Below, piece after piece: positions 24,183-35,176 of a DNA stretch of 64,000 nucleotides. A model generated the notes under the pieces. The model made no database searches and had not been told where the DNA came from. It saw nothing but the letters and a program-made list of their open reading frames with translations. Location of the stretch: the NCBI GenBank assembly GCA_009761415.1, contig QUOL01000013.1:424501-488500 (forward strand), given 5' to 3'. Numbering within the stretch: position 1 is the first letter of the stretch; each line of letters begins with the position of its first letter. The position numbers were made by a program, and so were the translations under genes. Source of the DNA: Sarcomyxa edulis. Its lineage: Eukaryota > Basidiomycota > Agaricomycetes > Agaricales > Mycenaceae.

Positions 24183-26328
24183 TCAGAAGGATTCAACAGG
24201 AAGAGTATCGGTGGACTTAGACGTACTTCGTTCCTGTCTCCATGTCGTGTGGACTGTGTCGTTCCAGATAACGTAGTGGTCGTGTCTCATGGCCTCTGCT
24301 AACTGAGAGAAGCTCAGTATTCTGTCATTCAGTTTCTTCGGGTGGACTGGAACAACTTTACCAGCTCATAATCTCCTGAATATATGATCAAGTTGGTGAT
24401 GAGTGGTGCGGTAGGTTATGTCGAGAAGATCTTTGACATACTTATAAAGTTTCCTGGATTGAGAACTAGATTGGAGACAGCCCCAGTTAATGAGGGTCAT
24501 AGATGATTACAAGACTCGGAAGACCAACACTCGAGGACCTTGCCAGCAGGCTTCATCCACAACATATGCGATAAACCATTCCCATGCACTCCAATCAAAA
24601 TCTGAGACGTCCATAGATGTCAGAGAATACCGAAAAAATAACAGAGAGAATCGACCAGATACATACATCTGTTCGAGTACTGATTTCGAACTGTCTTGAT
24701 TTTGGAAGGTTCTCCATCTGAACCATGTTTACTTCCACGTCGTGTTCCTTCTGGAAGCGCTCTAAGGCCGTAACGAGGGCTTCGTGGTCCTCTTTGCGAA
24801 GTAGGCGGCCTGTTGCTTGCCTATATGTTCATCTGTCAAAGTAGTTAGACGATAATCCGGAAAGTAACGCACCGATCAATATAGGTGATGACCTTCCTTT
24901 TGCTCCGGCTTTCCTCGATCCCAAGTCGCCCCATCAAAGATCTTCGAAGAGGCTCGAACCAGTCCAAAGGAGCATCGGTCGCAAAAACATCTGCCATACA
25001 TGTATTAAGACGAAGAGATTTGAATGTAAGGTAGATAGACGAACCTGCCGACATTTTATTCCATATTTGCGCCTCTGATCCCTGGACACGATGCGCTGTC
25101 CGGCGGTCAATTATCAACACTTCTTCGAACATGTAAATACCCCCTGAGCGGGCTCGATCTTCGAAGAGAAATCGTTTGGGTACGAATCATATGAACGACA
25201 GTTAGGACACAGACCTTCCCATTGTAGGTTGTCATCATACGCAGTCGATGGGAAAATGGTATCGATAAACCATCTGAGCGCACAAATGTGGTTATTAACT
25301 TCGTAAATATACATTCCGAAAAATAACAGTCTCACGCATTGAGACCAGCTCTGTCCCTATTGGAAGTGAAGCGAAGCGACGTTAGGTACAGAAAACAGAC
25401 ATATTGAACAATTATTCCGTACCTCCAATCTGTCCCTCTGGCCATGATGAAACGAGACGGAAATGGCGTATCCATGGCCGTATTTTCCATTAAATTAGAC
25501 GGAGATGAAGTTAGTACGCGCCACGCGCCAGCAAAGGCTTCGGCGACGAAATGACTATGATGATAGTAGATAAGTGTTGTCTTAAATAGGCCAACGTTAC
25601 ACACGTACAAGTAATGGGCTTCAATTGAATTGTGAAAGATTATCAAGAATATTGAGGCTAGGTCAGTCGAGACAATCATGGCTTGCTCACCTAGGAACCC
25701 CTTGGCTCCAGGTCCGTCATTGAAGAGGAAGGTTACGCCAGAGAGTACTCCAGCTCTCTGGCGGCCCAGATATCCATCGGCTTCTTCGAGGTCCAGGACC
25801 CGCCATCTGTCAGAGCCTGCAGGATTGAACACGTGGTTTTCTTCTGGACCTGACATAATTTTCGATGTAGGTGGAATGGATGACTTATTCGACGTGATGG
25901 CAACTGCGAATATATAAGACGGGCAGAAATGGATGCACAGTAGAGCAAGTACGCACGGAGGACGCCTTCGAAGAGGTACACGTTCTCGAACATCACTGAG
26001 TATAAGTAGCCCGTGTACTTCAGCGGACAGCATCACAAGTAGATAAATTGCACAACGTACTGAATCCTGGAACGCCTCTGAGAAAGCTAGTCTGCCGAGT
26101 CTTCCAAGTAGTCATAAATTCCGTACTTTTCGAGCAGACATCCACGTCTAACGCGCCTGGAGTATCATCGAAGTCAATGGTCTCGTCCAGGATGGCGCTA
26201 TTATTTTCTGGCCGAATAACTTCCATTCTCGACATTGAGCTCGAGACCCCCGTGTACAGAACCAGCAGAATAGTGATAGTCGAGACGAATATGACGTTCA
26301 AAATACATCGATTTCGAACCGAGAACAT
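24183..26328 (-). CDS. family 61 glycosyltransferase (EOGT/DUF563-like)
   Basis: About 14 exons on the minus strand. The ATG at 26328 gives a short cytosolic tail and signal anchor (CILNVIFVSTITILLVLYTG), as in a Golgi or ER type II protein. The lumenal part contains FENVYLFEGVL, HSHFVAEAFAGAWRVL, FEEVLIIDRRTAHRV, KRKVITYIDRQATGRLLRKE, ILIGVHGNGLSHMLWMKPAG and DYELLAEAMRHDHYVIWNDT. The GVHGNGLSH block and the WNDT end are signatures of GT61 enzymes, which transfer xylose or GlcNAc onto protein or glycan acceptors. The donor sugar cannot be deduced. The 3' exons looked broken in plain translation, but splicing at GTAATC, GTATGT and GTAAAG restores one frame to the stop at 24183, so I consider it intact. 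Confidence 0.82.
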
Positions 26329-26975
26329 TCGCAAAAAAATTAGGGCGTGTCGTTGGCGTGTCGTGCTGCACTCGATGTTCGAGACTTATGTATATGAGGT
26401 TTCGAGTTGGATGGTGAAAGAGGCTTCCGAAGAAGAACTGTTCGATGCCAGGTCATGGTGAATGTGATCAAAGCCTTTTGACTTCTAGATCTGAACCTCT
26501 GAATCAGTCGACCGATTGTGCCGTGCGAACGACGCGTCCAGACTCATGTCACATGACTGAGACGCGTCGAGTTCAAAATTAGGACCTTACCTGGTAGTCT
26601 GGCGAAACATAGTGAAGGCATGTTCTTCATGGTAAAAGACGCTACAACATACTCTACGGAGTGTGTCGAGCGAACTAAAGTCAACGAGTACAAAGTGAAG
26701 ACCAAGGAGAATGATGTGAAAAGTTGATCAACATGCCGTGAGGTTACAAACCCAGGGGAAAAGGAGTGAAGGTCTCGAAGGGTGACATGTTACAATGAAA
26801 AGTCTGTCGAAAGCGTATGGATATGTAGCTGAAAACCATAAAATAAACGCAAGGCGAAGAAAACATAACAGTGGAGTCCACAGAAGAAAAACAAGATCAT
26901 GATCCTCGAGTCCGTATTGACGAGGATGGTGCCACCAGAGAAAATCGAAGAAAACGTTGTGACAGAAGGAATGGA
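26329..26975. other. intergenic region
   Basis: Lies between the 5' end of the GT61 gene and the 3' end of the O-methyltransferase gene, both on the minus strand. No coding signal was recognised. It should hold the GT61 promoter. Confidence 0.45.
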
Positions 26976-29900
26976 TCACGAATGCGAGTGAGGCGTGGGT
27001 ATAGGAGACCCGCGTTCGATCCTAGCAGCCGCTTCCAGTACCGATACAGACCCGGTGAGGGGTTCTGCAGCAGGACTGTCCCTTCCACCGCGCAATAGAC
27101 TACCCATGCTGATGCCACCCCCGATACCGCCTCCGAAACCCATGACGCTTCCGGATCTCTTTCTCAAACCGGCCTGCGGCATGGGGGCATGAGAAAGACG
27201 ACGTGCCATGGAAGATGGAGGCGGATGACGAGGTGACATGGGTGAAGAGGGTGGTTGACGAGGTAGAACGGGAGATCCAGAAGCTACTGGGTGATAGGAA
27301 GTAGGCAAAGATGCCTGAGAGGCTCTGCGGCGTAAAATGGGAGAGGACGGGACAGGAGAAGATTGACGTGAAGAGCGCGGTGAAAGAATGGGAGCTGGAC
27401 GGAATGATAACGGGGATGGCTTTTTCTTCGTGGTACTGATCAAAGTCACGGCAGGCTTCAGTGTCCCTGGCCTTTCCGGAACTGGGGGTCCAGCTCTTCC
27501 CCTCCCGACGGCTCTACCCTTTCCTCGTATGACACCACCGCCAAACCTCGACAGTGCCTGAGCCATTGACGGCAATTCCATTCTCGATCCAAAGGTCGGC
27601 GTCCCACATCTCGAACTAGCAGCCTCTACCATTTCCTGCTCTCCTGCCCCCATTGCCATTGCATTTGCACTTCCCATTCGTCCGATGTTGGCAGAAGAGT
27701 TCGCATCGAAGAAAGCTGAACCAGATCCGGCGCGCGCTCTCCGTTGAATCGGAATAGCCACAGGTTCAGCGACGATATGAGCAAACAATGACCCCGTCGC
27801 ACGCGTCACCTTCACCACTTTCCACCCAGCCGACAGAGTCAATGCAACGATCTCACGTAGAGTACGTTCTTGGCCATTGAACGTCACTTGCATCTAACAC
27901 ACAGAAACAAGATATCCATCAGCTCTCCATGGATCGTCAGCATATAAACACACATACCGTTAAATCCATCCAGTACGCATTTGCACTCGCCTTGCCCAGA
28001 TTTGCTAACAACGGTGCAGGTGCCAATGTTTGTTCTGCCCCCTCAACACCTTCGATATGGCCGTCCGCGTCGCACTTCTTGCTCCCAAAATCGTCTACGC
28101 ATGCTAGAGGGAGCATGAAGTCAGCGATAATTAGCCTAGTTCCTTTATCGTCGCCATTTGGTTCTCTGGCGGCGTCTCTGAGTTGAAGAAGGATACGACG
28201 GGCGCGATCCTGTGTAAATGTCAGTCAAACATGAAATTCACACATGTGAGAAGGAATGGATGTGGGAGGGAGAACGCACCTCTGGCCAATCATGCAATAT
28301 AACACGTAATAGAAATATCGACGCGTCTCGAATGGGTTGAGGGGTGAAGAAGTCGTGCACTGATGGGGATCTACAATCAGACTAAGGTTTTTCTGGAGGA
28401 AAGATAAATCGTCACCTTGGAATTTTGCCGTTCCGGAGTCTAGAAGGTTGGGACACCGTGCTCGCCATGCCTATGTCGAAATTCTTTCAGGAAAGGTACA
28501 ACATAAAGAGGTTAGAAATTTGTTTTACCTTTTCCCCCATCTCAACAACAACAGGCCGATCCTGTATGATGAACTTCAACCCTTTGTCGATGAACTCATT
28601 CGCGAGCGACATGGACGTGGATCCGATGCCACCTCCCACATCTACGATGATACTTCCAGGAGGTAATGAGCTCCAGTCGAAGCCTGCATATAACGGAGGA
28701 CCAAGTTCACAAAAAAGACACAAGGAAGAAACAGAGGTCAAACTGACCATTCAAAACAGCGCCTGGGACCTCCCAAGACGCGGTACCCATCATCGCTTTA
28801 CCAAATCGTTCCAAGCGATACATATTTCCTTTGCTCGCAGTTGTGCTCTTCCCCAACTCTCGCTCGTTCTGTACAAACGCTGCTCCAAGACTCCTCGGCC
28901 CTTGTCCGAGTCGTTCCTTGAGTATATGCCTTTCCACTAGAAGTAAACCAAAATGATCTCGAACGTGAGCATAAAGATGGAACTTACTCATTATGTCCGT
29001 CATCAGACTCCTGCTCCAGCCATCCAAAGAATCCCTTCTTCGTTCGGAAGGCAAAGTTGAACGGTGCTTGAGTGGGTTCACGAGAGTATTTGGTGCTTGG
29101 ATCAAGGCGGTAGGCCTCGGTCAGGTATGCAGACGATTTGAACAGTTCGTCAGTGCTTTGGGAAGAAAGTCAGAAATCTAAACGGATTGCTGTATCGAAT
29201 AGAGATGGTGACGGACCACAACCCAACGAAAGCAGCTATGCCATTCGTATCGTCGTACTTTTTGTCCTCACTAGATAATATTGACGTCAGCATACATATA
29301 CGATGACGCAAGAATAAACGAACTTTTTGAGGATTTCCTCGAATGTCTTGCCGCTATCGACCAACGCAGATATCCTATTATTGGCAAACACGTCTGGCGA
29401 TAGTTCGAGTAAGATATGATGCGTCGCCAAGAGGCGTAGGATATGCGCTATTGAAAAGGACGCGTCAGATTTGAGGGAGGACGGAGATAAGGAATTTAGA
29501 GTACCGAGTTTTCCTACGTGAATATCGCATCGTTCCGCGATAGTAGCGACGTGAAGACCCGATGGTCCTGCTTCGCGAAGAATCTCCACGATGTGAGCAG
29601 ACTCAAGGATCCGGAGGCAAGATGGGAGGTGATACTGGATGATGTTAGGATAGCCATCGCCATCATCAGTACTCGGACATGAAAATTGGTTAGATCAAAT
29701 GGAACACTTACCCCCATGCTCGCGTCGCATAAGCTCAAAAATGGAACCTGGACTGTGGCGCTCATCTGACCTGCAGCAGCTACTATACGGTTGATGGCTG
29801 AGCGTGATTTTGAGAATTAGTCCATAACGAAATTGTCTAAGATTGTATATGTGAGCAGATGCATGCCTACCTGCGATGACAGTTGGATGGGTAGTCAAAC

Positions 29901-30453
29901 CCTCTGAGGTGGAGGCTGCAGCAGGTGGAGAATCATATGTAGGGACATCAAGTGATGGAAAATCGAGTACGATAGTCTCAGACGATCCCGAGTAAGGTGT
30001 GAACGGTGTGGTGGGTGTCAAAGGACTAGGAAGAGTGGTAGAACTGTCGCGGTCGATATTGACATTGGCGCTGGGTAGCAACTTCAGTCTCGGTTGTGTC
30101 TGTATTTGAGGTGGCGTGCTTGGGTACAAAGGAGGTGTTGACTGCGAACATGCGAATGTCGAAACGGACGGAGAAGGTGGAGGCGAAACGTAGGACTCTC
30201 CGAGACCACACGCTCCGTATTCGCTCAATTTCGAATTTGCTGGGGAAGAAAATGGAAATTCCAGGACTCTTCCGGTAGATCTGGTAGTCACGTCGAAGGC
30301 AGGAGAAGATGGAGTGGCAGGGGATGAGGAAGGGGTCGGAGATGGGCTGCCAGCGGTGTTTGCTGCTACACTTGCCTCTGCATAAACGCGTTCTATTTCG
30401 TCCAAAGCATCTCCAATTATCCCATGCAAAGCTCGTAGGTTCGCAAATGTCAT
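26976..30453 (-). CDS. SAM-dependent O-methyltransferase with long disordered tails
   Basis: The start MTFANLRALHGIIGDALDEI at 30453 is typical of agaricomycete caffeic-acid-type O-methyltransferases. An N-terminal S/T/P-rich extension fills most of the first exon (to about 29870). The dimerisation winged-helix region follows (HIVEILREAGPSGLHVATIA, ILRLLATHHILLELSP). The catalytic fold comes next, with the SAM loop SIIVDVGGGIGSTSM, LKFIIQDRPVVVEMGEK, FLLRVILHDWPE (the expected LHDW with its His) and LIIADFMLPLA. After WMDLT the fold closes with EIVALTLSAGWKVVKVTRAT. A tail of about 240 residues rich in S, P, R and G (from about 27760) then ends in HSHS. Natural substrates are small phenolics or other secondary metabolites, unidentified here. 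Total length, roughly 850-900 residues, is about twice that of the usual family member. Confidence 0.85.
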
Positions 30454-31635
30454 GGTAGGGCAAGATCGAGACGCGAAAAAGTGAGAATTCCAAGCCGAGT
30501 GGCCAAGAGATGGTGGATGGAAAGAGAAAGGCAAAGTCGGCCAATTTCAACCGACTCGAACACAACACCGCGAATCCACTTTTTCAGGACGAAACTTCAA
30601 CTCCCCGAATTCTTCAGCTCGTAAACGCGTAAAAAAATAGATTCCGAGCTGGAACTGTCCGTGTCAAATGCCCTTAACGTTAAACTGATCCTGTCAATTT
30701 CACGAACGGCCCCCGAGGCCTGAGGGGTTCCCAAGCGCTGCCACTGCGAACCCGTACGCGTACAATCGACGCCACTCTATAGCTAGACAGTCCAAGTCCC
30801 CATTTGTTCATCATCGTGTCCAAGACAAGAGCTTTCATCCAAACTTTTTGTCCAGATGTCCTTTTGAGCTTCAATCTCAGGCCCTGAACCAGTCCCAATA
30901 GTCGCCAGCTAACCACCGCCGAAAAGTAAGGGTCCGAGATTGGGAGAAGCACTAGTCAATCGAGAGACCAGACATTGGCATCATAAGCTCGAAATCCGGT
31001 CATAGGTAGATTGTAGTTGAACGTGTGTGCATATGGATCATCAGACCCATGGTCGAGGAAACGTCAAAAGATGGGTGCTCCTAGCAGAACTCGAGAGAAA
31101 AACCGCGAATAGATGCTCAGAAGGTCCCAGTCCCTTCAACCAGTGTTCCTTCTCTGTCGATACCTAACGTTAAGATCCGCTTCTTTCAGGTCCCAGCAAA
31201 AATTCGTCAGTTATGAGCTAGCTGTAACAAAGAAGTTGAATGGACGGCGTTTTGTTCAAAGCTCTCGACCTCCTCGGGCGCGTAGAATCAGTCAGAGTAG
31301 TGCGTTGAGCATATGCAGGCTCCGATAGTTGCCTGTGATGTTCGAGGTACAGAGGCAGAAATAAATGGAATAAAAACTCCAAAAAATTATATTCATCAAA
31401 TCCATTTCAGGACTTAGACTTGCCATTCGCGATCCACGACGACCACGTTGAGTGGCGCAAGCACTTTAACCTCAAGCAAAGTGCCAGAATAGATCCATCA
31501 TTATGACCAAATCTTGGGGGTACCGAATGCTGTTGTCCTACCGGTTTCTTCATTTTCTCGCGGACTTTGCATTCCAATGTCGAAGTCAGACGAGGGGTCA
31601 TGTCAAGATCATGTACGTGAGGCTGGTCATCCTCA
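30454..31635. other. intergenic region
   Basis: Upstream of the O-methyltransferase gene. Open frames such as 30680-30952 and 31407-31688 on the minus strand show no recognisable family, and I found no splice pattern that extends them. Confidence 0.4.
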
Positions 31636-31839
31636 TCACTTGGCAGCGGCGTCGTACTCAGGTCCAAGGTTGCTTTTGACATGTTCATTCAACAGGAAAA
31701 CAAGCAAGTAGACGTTCACAAAGAGGAACACGGCCCAACATGTCCGACAAAAGCCACGCAAGCTGCACCAACAATATTCGTACCCGGAATTGGGTTATAG
31801 ACGTCGATAACGGGATATATGGATACACCTAACCGACAT
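31636..31839 (-). CDS. candidate 45-residue single-pass membrane protein
   Basis: An ATG at 31839 after a CT-rich leader, an 11-base first exon, an intron (31763-31828, GTGTAT to TGCAG) and a second exon (31636-31762) join in frame to 45 residues. The protein begins MSVSLRGFCRTCWAVF and continues through a hydrophobic segment (FLFVNVYLLVFLL) to NEHVKSNLGPEYDAAAK and TGA. It looks like a small tail- or signal-anchored membrane protein, perhaps an organellar subunit, but I do not recognise it. The in-phase intron and compact layout are the only support. It could be chance. Confidence 0.35.
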
Positions 31840-32989
31840 GAAATTCAGAAAGAGAGGAGCTCGGGCCGCAAAGCGACCCCCCCTTTGCTACGCACGAGCA
31901 TGGATATAGCTATCAAGGATATTCCACCTTCTCTCCTCGAACACCGGATCTATCATATGGAATAACGTTGGAGTTGGAGCATACGCATACGTATAATCTC
32001 GAGCCTGAGCGGCACCGCGACTGATGATTATTCGGTACGTTGTCCGAAGGAAACCCTATCCCTAGGCAGACCACCACGAATAGCAAGGTACGTAGTCACC
32101 TTCGCCAATGGACGTCGGGCCTGAGATAAACCCGTCATTCTGTGAGAGCGTGGTATTATTTATACGCGTATGGTATGCGAGGAGAGATGACAAGAAAGCT
32201 TTCCGACTCACTCACTCAATACCACCTCTACAGCCTGAGAGAGAGAGGACGAGGCTTGCATAGATTCGACCCCATTTCCTATCGAACATATCGTTAAGCA
32301 CAAGTCCGCGGTGGAAAGTATAAGTGTGAGTGGGCCTAATGACATGCGCGGTGGCCGAGTGCAATTATCACATCGCAGCCCTCCGTTCGGCGGCCTAGAT
32401 ACCACTCATAATAGATTAACAAGGGTCAAAGGAAGTGAAGAGATCACCTACCTGAGCGTTTAGGAACTTACGAGGCCAGAGTCTTGATGTTCGCATAAGA
32501 TCGGATAACTACAGCTAAGAAAGAGAAGGTCGACCGAGACACGAGAACAAAAACGATAACTTACCTAGTCCTCACTCCGAATTCACGTCTACTCATGAAC
32601 CAACTTGACGACACAGTTTCCAGACACAAAGAAATGGAATATGAGGGACCAGTGTAGGTAACCGATGTGACTATAAGATAAGTACATTGAAAGAGATGAG
32701 AGAGATCCGTTGTGAGTCAATTGTGATTTGTGAGTGAGTACGATAAAAATGGGAATGCAAGTCAAGTCAGAAATACAATCCGGGGTAAATGTTCCAAAGG
32801 GGTAAAAGTTCTAGTGACACAACAAGTACGAGTGTTAAGTGTCTAAAGAATGAAAGAGATGGAGATAATGATGATGATGAATGAAATACAAATAATTTGG
32901 AGGTGAATTGGGAGATGATGATAGAAGAGACAAGGAAGATATGTGAGATGATGGATGAGAATGTAATGCGATGAGAAAAAAAAAGGAGA
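31840..32989. other. intergenic region
   Basis: Long spacer downstream of the C2H2 zinc-finger gene. The A/T-rich part near 32640-32980 is probably its 3' UTR. No supportable coding region; the minus-strand frame 32208-32405 has no similarity. Confidence 0.4.
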
Positions 32990-34533
32990 TCATGAAAGCT
33001 GTTCCCAATCGAACAAATCGCGGAGTTCGTCACTGTGGGAGGAAAGATAGTCGGCATTGTTGAAGGATGAGGGCTCGGAATGGTTGTTGAAAGACGAAGG
33101 CCCGCTGTTGTTGAAGGATGAGGGATCAAGGCTGCCGGATCGAGACGAAGACCCAGAATCGGAATACGACGTATTGTTTTGCGCCAACGAAGGGTTGTAA
33201 TGGAAGAACCTGTTATTGACGTAAGAATAATTCGGGTGGTTGTGGAGGACAGGCGTGCCGTAGAGCGTCGTGATGAGGAAAGGATATGAGAAGGAGACAG
33301 TAGGATGTGTTGGTTGGTGGGTGTTGGTGGGGAAGTAGTTGGTGTACGAGTACGAGTACAAGGGGGAGGATGAGGACGAAGATCCAGAGCTCTGACCAGA
33401 CGATGAATAAGACACGCCATTGGTGTTGACTCCGTTGTTGTCAACGTACACCGCATCGTCGTTGAGCATCTCCGTAAACGATTTTTCTTCTTCTTCTCTA
33501 ACCAAGACGTTGTACACACTATAAGTAGGCTGAGGCATCATGATAGGTGGAGGGGCGTAGCGGTAGATCAACGATGGCGTAGTAGGAGGGGATGGAGGAG
33601 GAGGAGGAAGAGTGGGGATAGGGGCCAAGATTTCCGGAGCTACGGCGAAAGTAGTACTCGCGTTATGGATGGACGTTGTGAACCGAGTGGCTACGCGAGG
33701 ATAGAAATCCTCATCGGTCTGGTAGCGAGACAGGAAGTCTTGTAACCCTGGGGCCACTGATTGATAGTGGCGAGGTACAAGCTCCTCAGTGTCGACTGCA
33801 GGCACGAGTTCCCTCACGTCACCAGCAGCTGCTCCGTTAGTGGCCAGGGCAAGCTTTTCGTGTACGTGGTCGCGTTTCTTCTTGGCGGCTTTACCCTTGG
33901 GAGCGCGAGAAGCAGAAGAAGCAGAGGTAGAGGTGGAGGCGGAGGTGGCTTTGGATGGACCGGAATCGGCGTTAGAGGAGGAAGTAGACGACTGGCGCGG
34001 CTGCTGGGACGAGGACGAGGACGAAGAGGACGAGGACGAAGAAGAAGACGCGTCTTCGGGGGTGGCCTTCGGGAGGTTCTTGGTGGTGGCTATTACATCT
34101 TTATCATTGTGGGTTCTGATGTGCCGGAGAAGAGAAGATTGATCTGTTGTTCTCGACTCGCAATATGGGCATTGGTTGGGTTTGAGGCCAGCACTATAAA
34201 CATATACGCGATCAGTAAAAAATCGAAAAGGTGATGAAGTATTGAGTCGACGTACTGTGTATTCATATGATTCGTATAGTTAACTCTCTGTATGAAGTAC
34301 CTGTCGCAGGAATCGCAATGTGGGAAGCTATATATATAGAAGGAGAATGAGCGAGGCACATGATAGTTAAAACATAGAACATACCCATGGCGTGCCTTTT
34401 CTTCCTTGGTAAAATGAGTATGTTTGTGCCGAGGCATATCAGAGCCCTTGCTAATTACTTTATGGCAAATGTCACATTCCGCTGGGGAAGAGGACTTGGA
34501 GCGCGATGTTCGTTCTTTGACCACTTTAGGCAT
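32990..34533 (-). CDS. C2H2 zinc-finger protein, probable transcription factor
   Basis: Three exons give about 445 residues starting MPKVVKERTSRSKSSSPAEC (ATG at 34533). The N-terminal third holds zinc-finger units. CDICHKVISKGSDMPRHKHT (ending in H) and CPYCESRTTDQSSLLRHIRT (ending in H) are complete. Between them CDSCDRYFIQRVNYTNHMNT lacks the final histidine in the normal spacing and is degenerate. A Ser homopolymer and a basic patch (KGKAAKKKRDHVHEK, possible nuclear signal) follow. A long disordered S/N/Y/P-rich region then contains repeats of PSSFNN and ends in acidic DELRDLFDWEQLS, a plausible activation segment. DNA-binding specificity is unknown. A TATA box lies at 34621-34629. Confident for zinc-finger nature, inferred for transcription control. 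Confidence 0.8.
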
Positions 34534-34620
34534 TTCGGAGGCAAAATCAACTTTGAGAAGGGGAGGATGGGCAGAAGCGGGGGATTCTGGAATGAAGAAA
34601 ACATATCGTTATCCTCCCCC

Positions 34621-34629
34621 CCTTTTATA
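34621..34629 (-). promoter_or_regulatory. TATA box of the C2H2 gene
   Basis: The minus strand reads TATAAAAGG, then a run of G, 88 bases before the ATG at 34533. This is the same core as the box at 18241-18249, and position and strand fit the zinc-finger gene. Confidence 0.55.
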
Positions 34630-35176
34630 GGTATCCCGCTTAGCTTGGGTGGATGCAGCGACATCTGGAGAGATGGATTGGTACGAAGACCAAAGTCGCG
34701 GAATGACCATAAATGGTAAAAAACGCAGCTACCAAACAAACGAGCCGCGTCGGCAGGTGGCTTAGTTGCCTTTTATGGCTATAATCACTTTTAAGGGTGG
34801 ATTGGCTGCGAGTCATGTTTGGAGTATTACCGGATATGGAAGGTATCTATGTCCTGAGCCACCCCGAGTTCTGAACATCGTCGAGGAGGACCAGCGAGAG
34901 GACTGGAGGGTATGTTGGCACTTAGTATCTTTGAAAGCTAAAATTGATCAAACCTTGCTTCTTGATGAACTGAAAGTTATAAATATGCTTCGCGCACCCA
35001 CGCTTCTTGATATGCGGGCACCATTCAATTGTAGGTCCACGTGTATCCACTTTTATTCATTCAGGCTGGCTACTCCTTTCTGAGAATTTTGTACCATCCA
35101 TTTCGTTGCATACTTACATACAAGACAATGTATCACTTCCAACTAGAACAAAATAATCCATTACACCCCTACCCTC
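34630..35176. other. intergenic region
   Basis: Spacer between the promoter of the C2H2 gene and the 3' end of the GGA-like gene, both on minus. It should include the GGA 3' UTR. No coding signal was recognised. Confidence 0.45.

Noticed and set aside
24115..24185. tRNA-like piece on the minus strand (a GTTCGATTAC loop)
   Set aside because: Only a T-loop-like string is seen; no acceptor stem, D-arm or anticodon arm can be folded around it.
24183..24500. Apparent stops in the last part of the GT61 gene, suggesting a pseudogene
   Set aside because: Three GT-AG introns (donors GTAATC, GTATGT, GTAAAG) restore a single frame through to the WNDT end and a stop.
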